Origin: UKL13-2 sp947085425
GTDB taxonomy: Bacteria > Pseudomonadota > Gammaproteobacteria > Burkholderiales > Usitatibacteraceae
DNA length: 64,000 nucleotides
Direction: 5' to 3'
Assembly (NCBI GenBank): GCA_947085425.1
Contig: CAMTWK010000021.1
Location: 124,001 to 188,000 of the forward strand
The notes under the pieces: generated by a model
Told to the model about the DNA's origin: nothing
What the model saw: only the letters and a program-made list of their open reading frames with translations
Database searches by the model: none
Program-made: the position numbers and the translations under genes
Part shown: positions 63,342 through 64,000 of the stretch, in pieces
Layout: every line of letters starts with the position of its first letter
Position numbering within the stretch: the first letter of the stretch is position 1

Positions 63342-64000
63342 CTAAAGTACCAGTCGGCGAATGTCGCCCATCACGCTGGCAAGGTAGGTGGTGAAGCGCG
63401 CACCGGAAGCGCCATCGACCACCCGGTGGTCATACGAAAGAGACATCGGCAGAATCATGCGCGGCACAAACTCTTTGCCATTCCAGACCGGCTTCATCGC
63501 CGATTTGGACACGCCGAGTATGGCCACTTCCGGCGCATTGATAATCGGCGTGAAGTACGAACCGCCGATGCCGCCGAGTGAAGAAATGGAAAAACAGCCG
63601 CCGGACATTTCTGCCGGCGACAATTTGCCTTCGCGCGCCTTAAGCGCCAACTCGGCGGACTCCCTGGCAATGTCGATCACCGATTTTTGATCGGCATTAC
63701 GAATGACCGGCACCACCAATCCATTCGGTGTATCGGCCGCAAAACCGATGTTGAAATAATGTTTCAAAATCAGATTTTCACCACCCGGTTCGAGTGAGGA
63801 ATTAAATTCCGGAAACTTCTTTAAGGCCGCAACACTCGCCTTGATGAGGAACGCGAGCATGGTTAATTTGACGCCGGCTTTGGCGATTTCTTCGTTGGTT
63901 TTGACCCGGAATGCCTCGACATCGGTAATGTCCGCGTCGTCTTGCTGCGTGACGTGCGGAATCATCATCCAGTTGCGGGTGAGATTGTTGCCGGATAGTT
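63342..64000 (-). CDS. aceF: Dihydrolipoyllysine acetyltransferase (PDH E2), N-terminus beyond window
   Basis: Partial: the frame is open to base 64000, giving about 219 C-terminal residues. They are the catalytic domain: LTRNWMMIPHVTQQDDADITDVEAF-type start, FPEFNSSLE, HYFNIGFAADTPNGLVVPVIRNAD, FSISSLGGIGGSYFTPIINAPEVAILG and the active-site LSYDHRVVDGASGARF with catalytic His and Asp. The subpeptide ATG at 63968 is internal. Lipoyl and peripheral-subunit-binding domains lie outside the window. It acetylates CoA from the lipoyl arm. Confidence 0.95.
   Translation of the reverse strand, partial: LSGNNLTRNWMMIPHVTQQDDADITDVEAFRVKTNEEIAKAGVKLTMLAFLIKASVAALKKFPEFNSSLEPGGENLILKHYFNIGFAADTPNGLVVPVIRNADQKSVIDIARESAELALKAREGKLSPAEMSGGCFSISSLGGIGGSYFTPIINAPEVAILGVSKSAMKPVWNGKEFVPRMILPMSLSYDHRVVDGASGARFTTYLASVMGDIRRLVL

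Overview
The window is a dense, mid-to-high GC proteobacterial chromosome segment. I infer a betaproteobacterium from the gene types: a 1602-residue NAD-glutamate dehydrogenase, a pyruvate dehydrogenase E2/E3 pair whose E3 carries its own lipoyl domain, an Azospirillum-type phenylpyruvate/indolepyruvate decarboxylase, a Liv-type ABC transporter and a sulfide-sensing ArsR repressor. No rRNA, tRNA, CRISPR array, phage or complete insertion sequence was found. I had no database access, so family names come from recognising motifs.

Left part (1-9397): a long minus-strand run that looks like one sulfur-stress operon. It encodes a membrane-fusion protein, an RND pump, a DUF2892 membrane protein, two half-size YeeE/YedE sulfur transporters, a Lys-rich secreted protein with Cys motifs, a DUF6969 protein, a secreted rhodanese and an MBL-fold nuclease-like protein. 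It is divergent from a BigR/SqrR-like persulfide-responsive repressor. The two promoters are interleaved mirror images within one 34-base dyad (8930-8963).

Middle-left (9686-26388): an MpaB/Lcp-like oxygenase and a membrane GGDEF cyclase; a SHOCT-PspC protein; a DUF47-PiT phosphate transporter pair; a four-gene overlapping set (trhO, RluA-type pseudouridine synthase, PGRP amidase lipoprotein, YkuD-like lipoprotein); three small unknown genes; a sodium:solute symporter; ipdC; an unknown TonB-shaped membrane protein; and dsbB. A repeat of about 245 bases with 20-base terminal inverted repeats (MITE-like) occurs at 13644, 24672 and 42936.

Centre (26610-42192): gdhB, a complete five-gene branched-chain-amino-acid-type ABC transporter, a hairpin-rich intergenic region, a class I aminotransferase, a dienoyl-CoA isomerase-like crotonase, a DJ-1/PfpI protein, an HD hydrolase and the ABC-F protein Uup.

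Right (42393-64000): a small secreted protein, two adjacent mobile-looking repeats, an ATP-grasp enzyme, and a tightly packed alaS-gmhA-Nudix-cystathionine synthase-GAF operon. Then comes the most interesting locus, 50826-59641: four translationally coupled genes encoding a PLD-SNF2 helicase, a 1221-residue Eco57I/PglX-like DNA methyltransferase, an OLD-like AAA ATPase and a DUF4276/TOPRIM-like protein. I read this as a restriction-type anti-phage island combining a DISARM-like helicase-methyltransferase module with a PARIS-like ATPase-nuclease module. The window closes with minus-strand DUF1499, VOC, VanZ, lpdA and the start of the aceF region.
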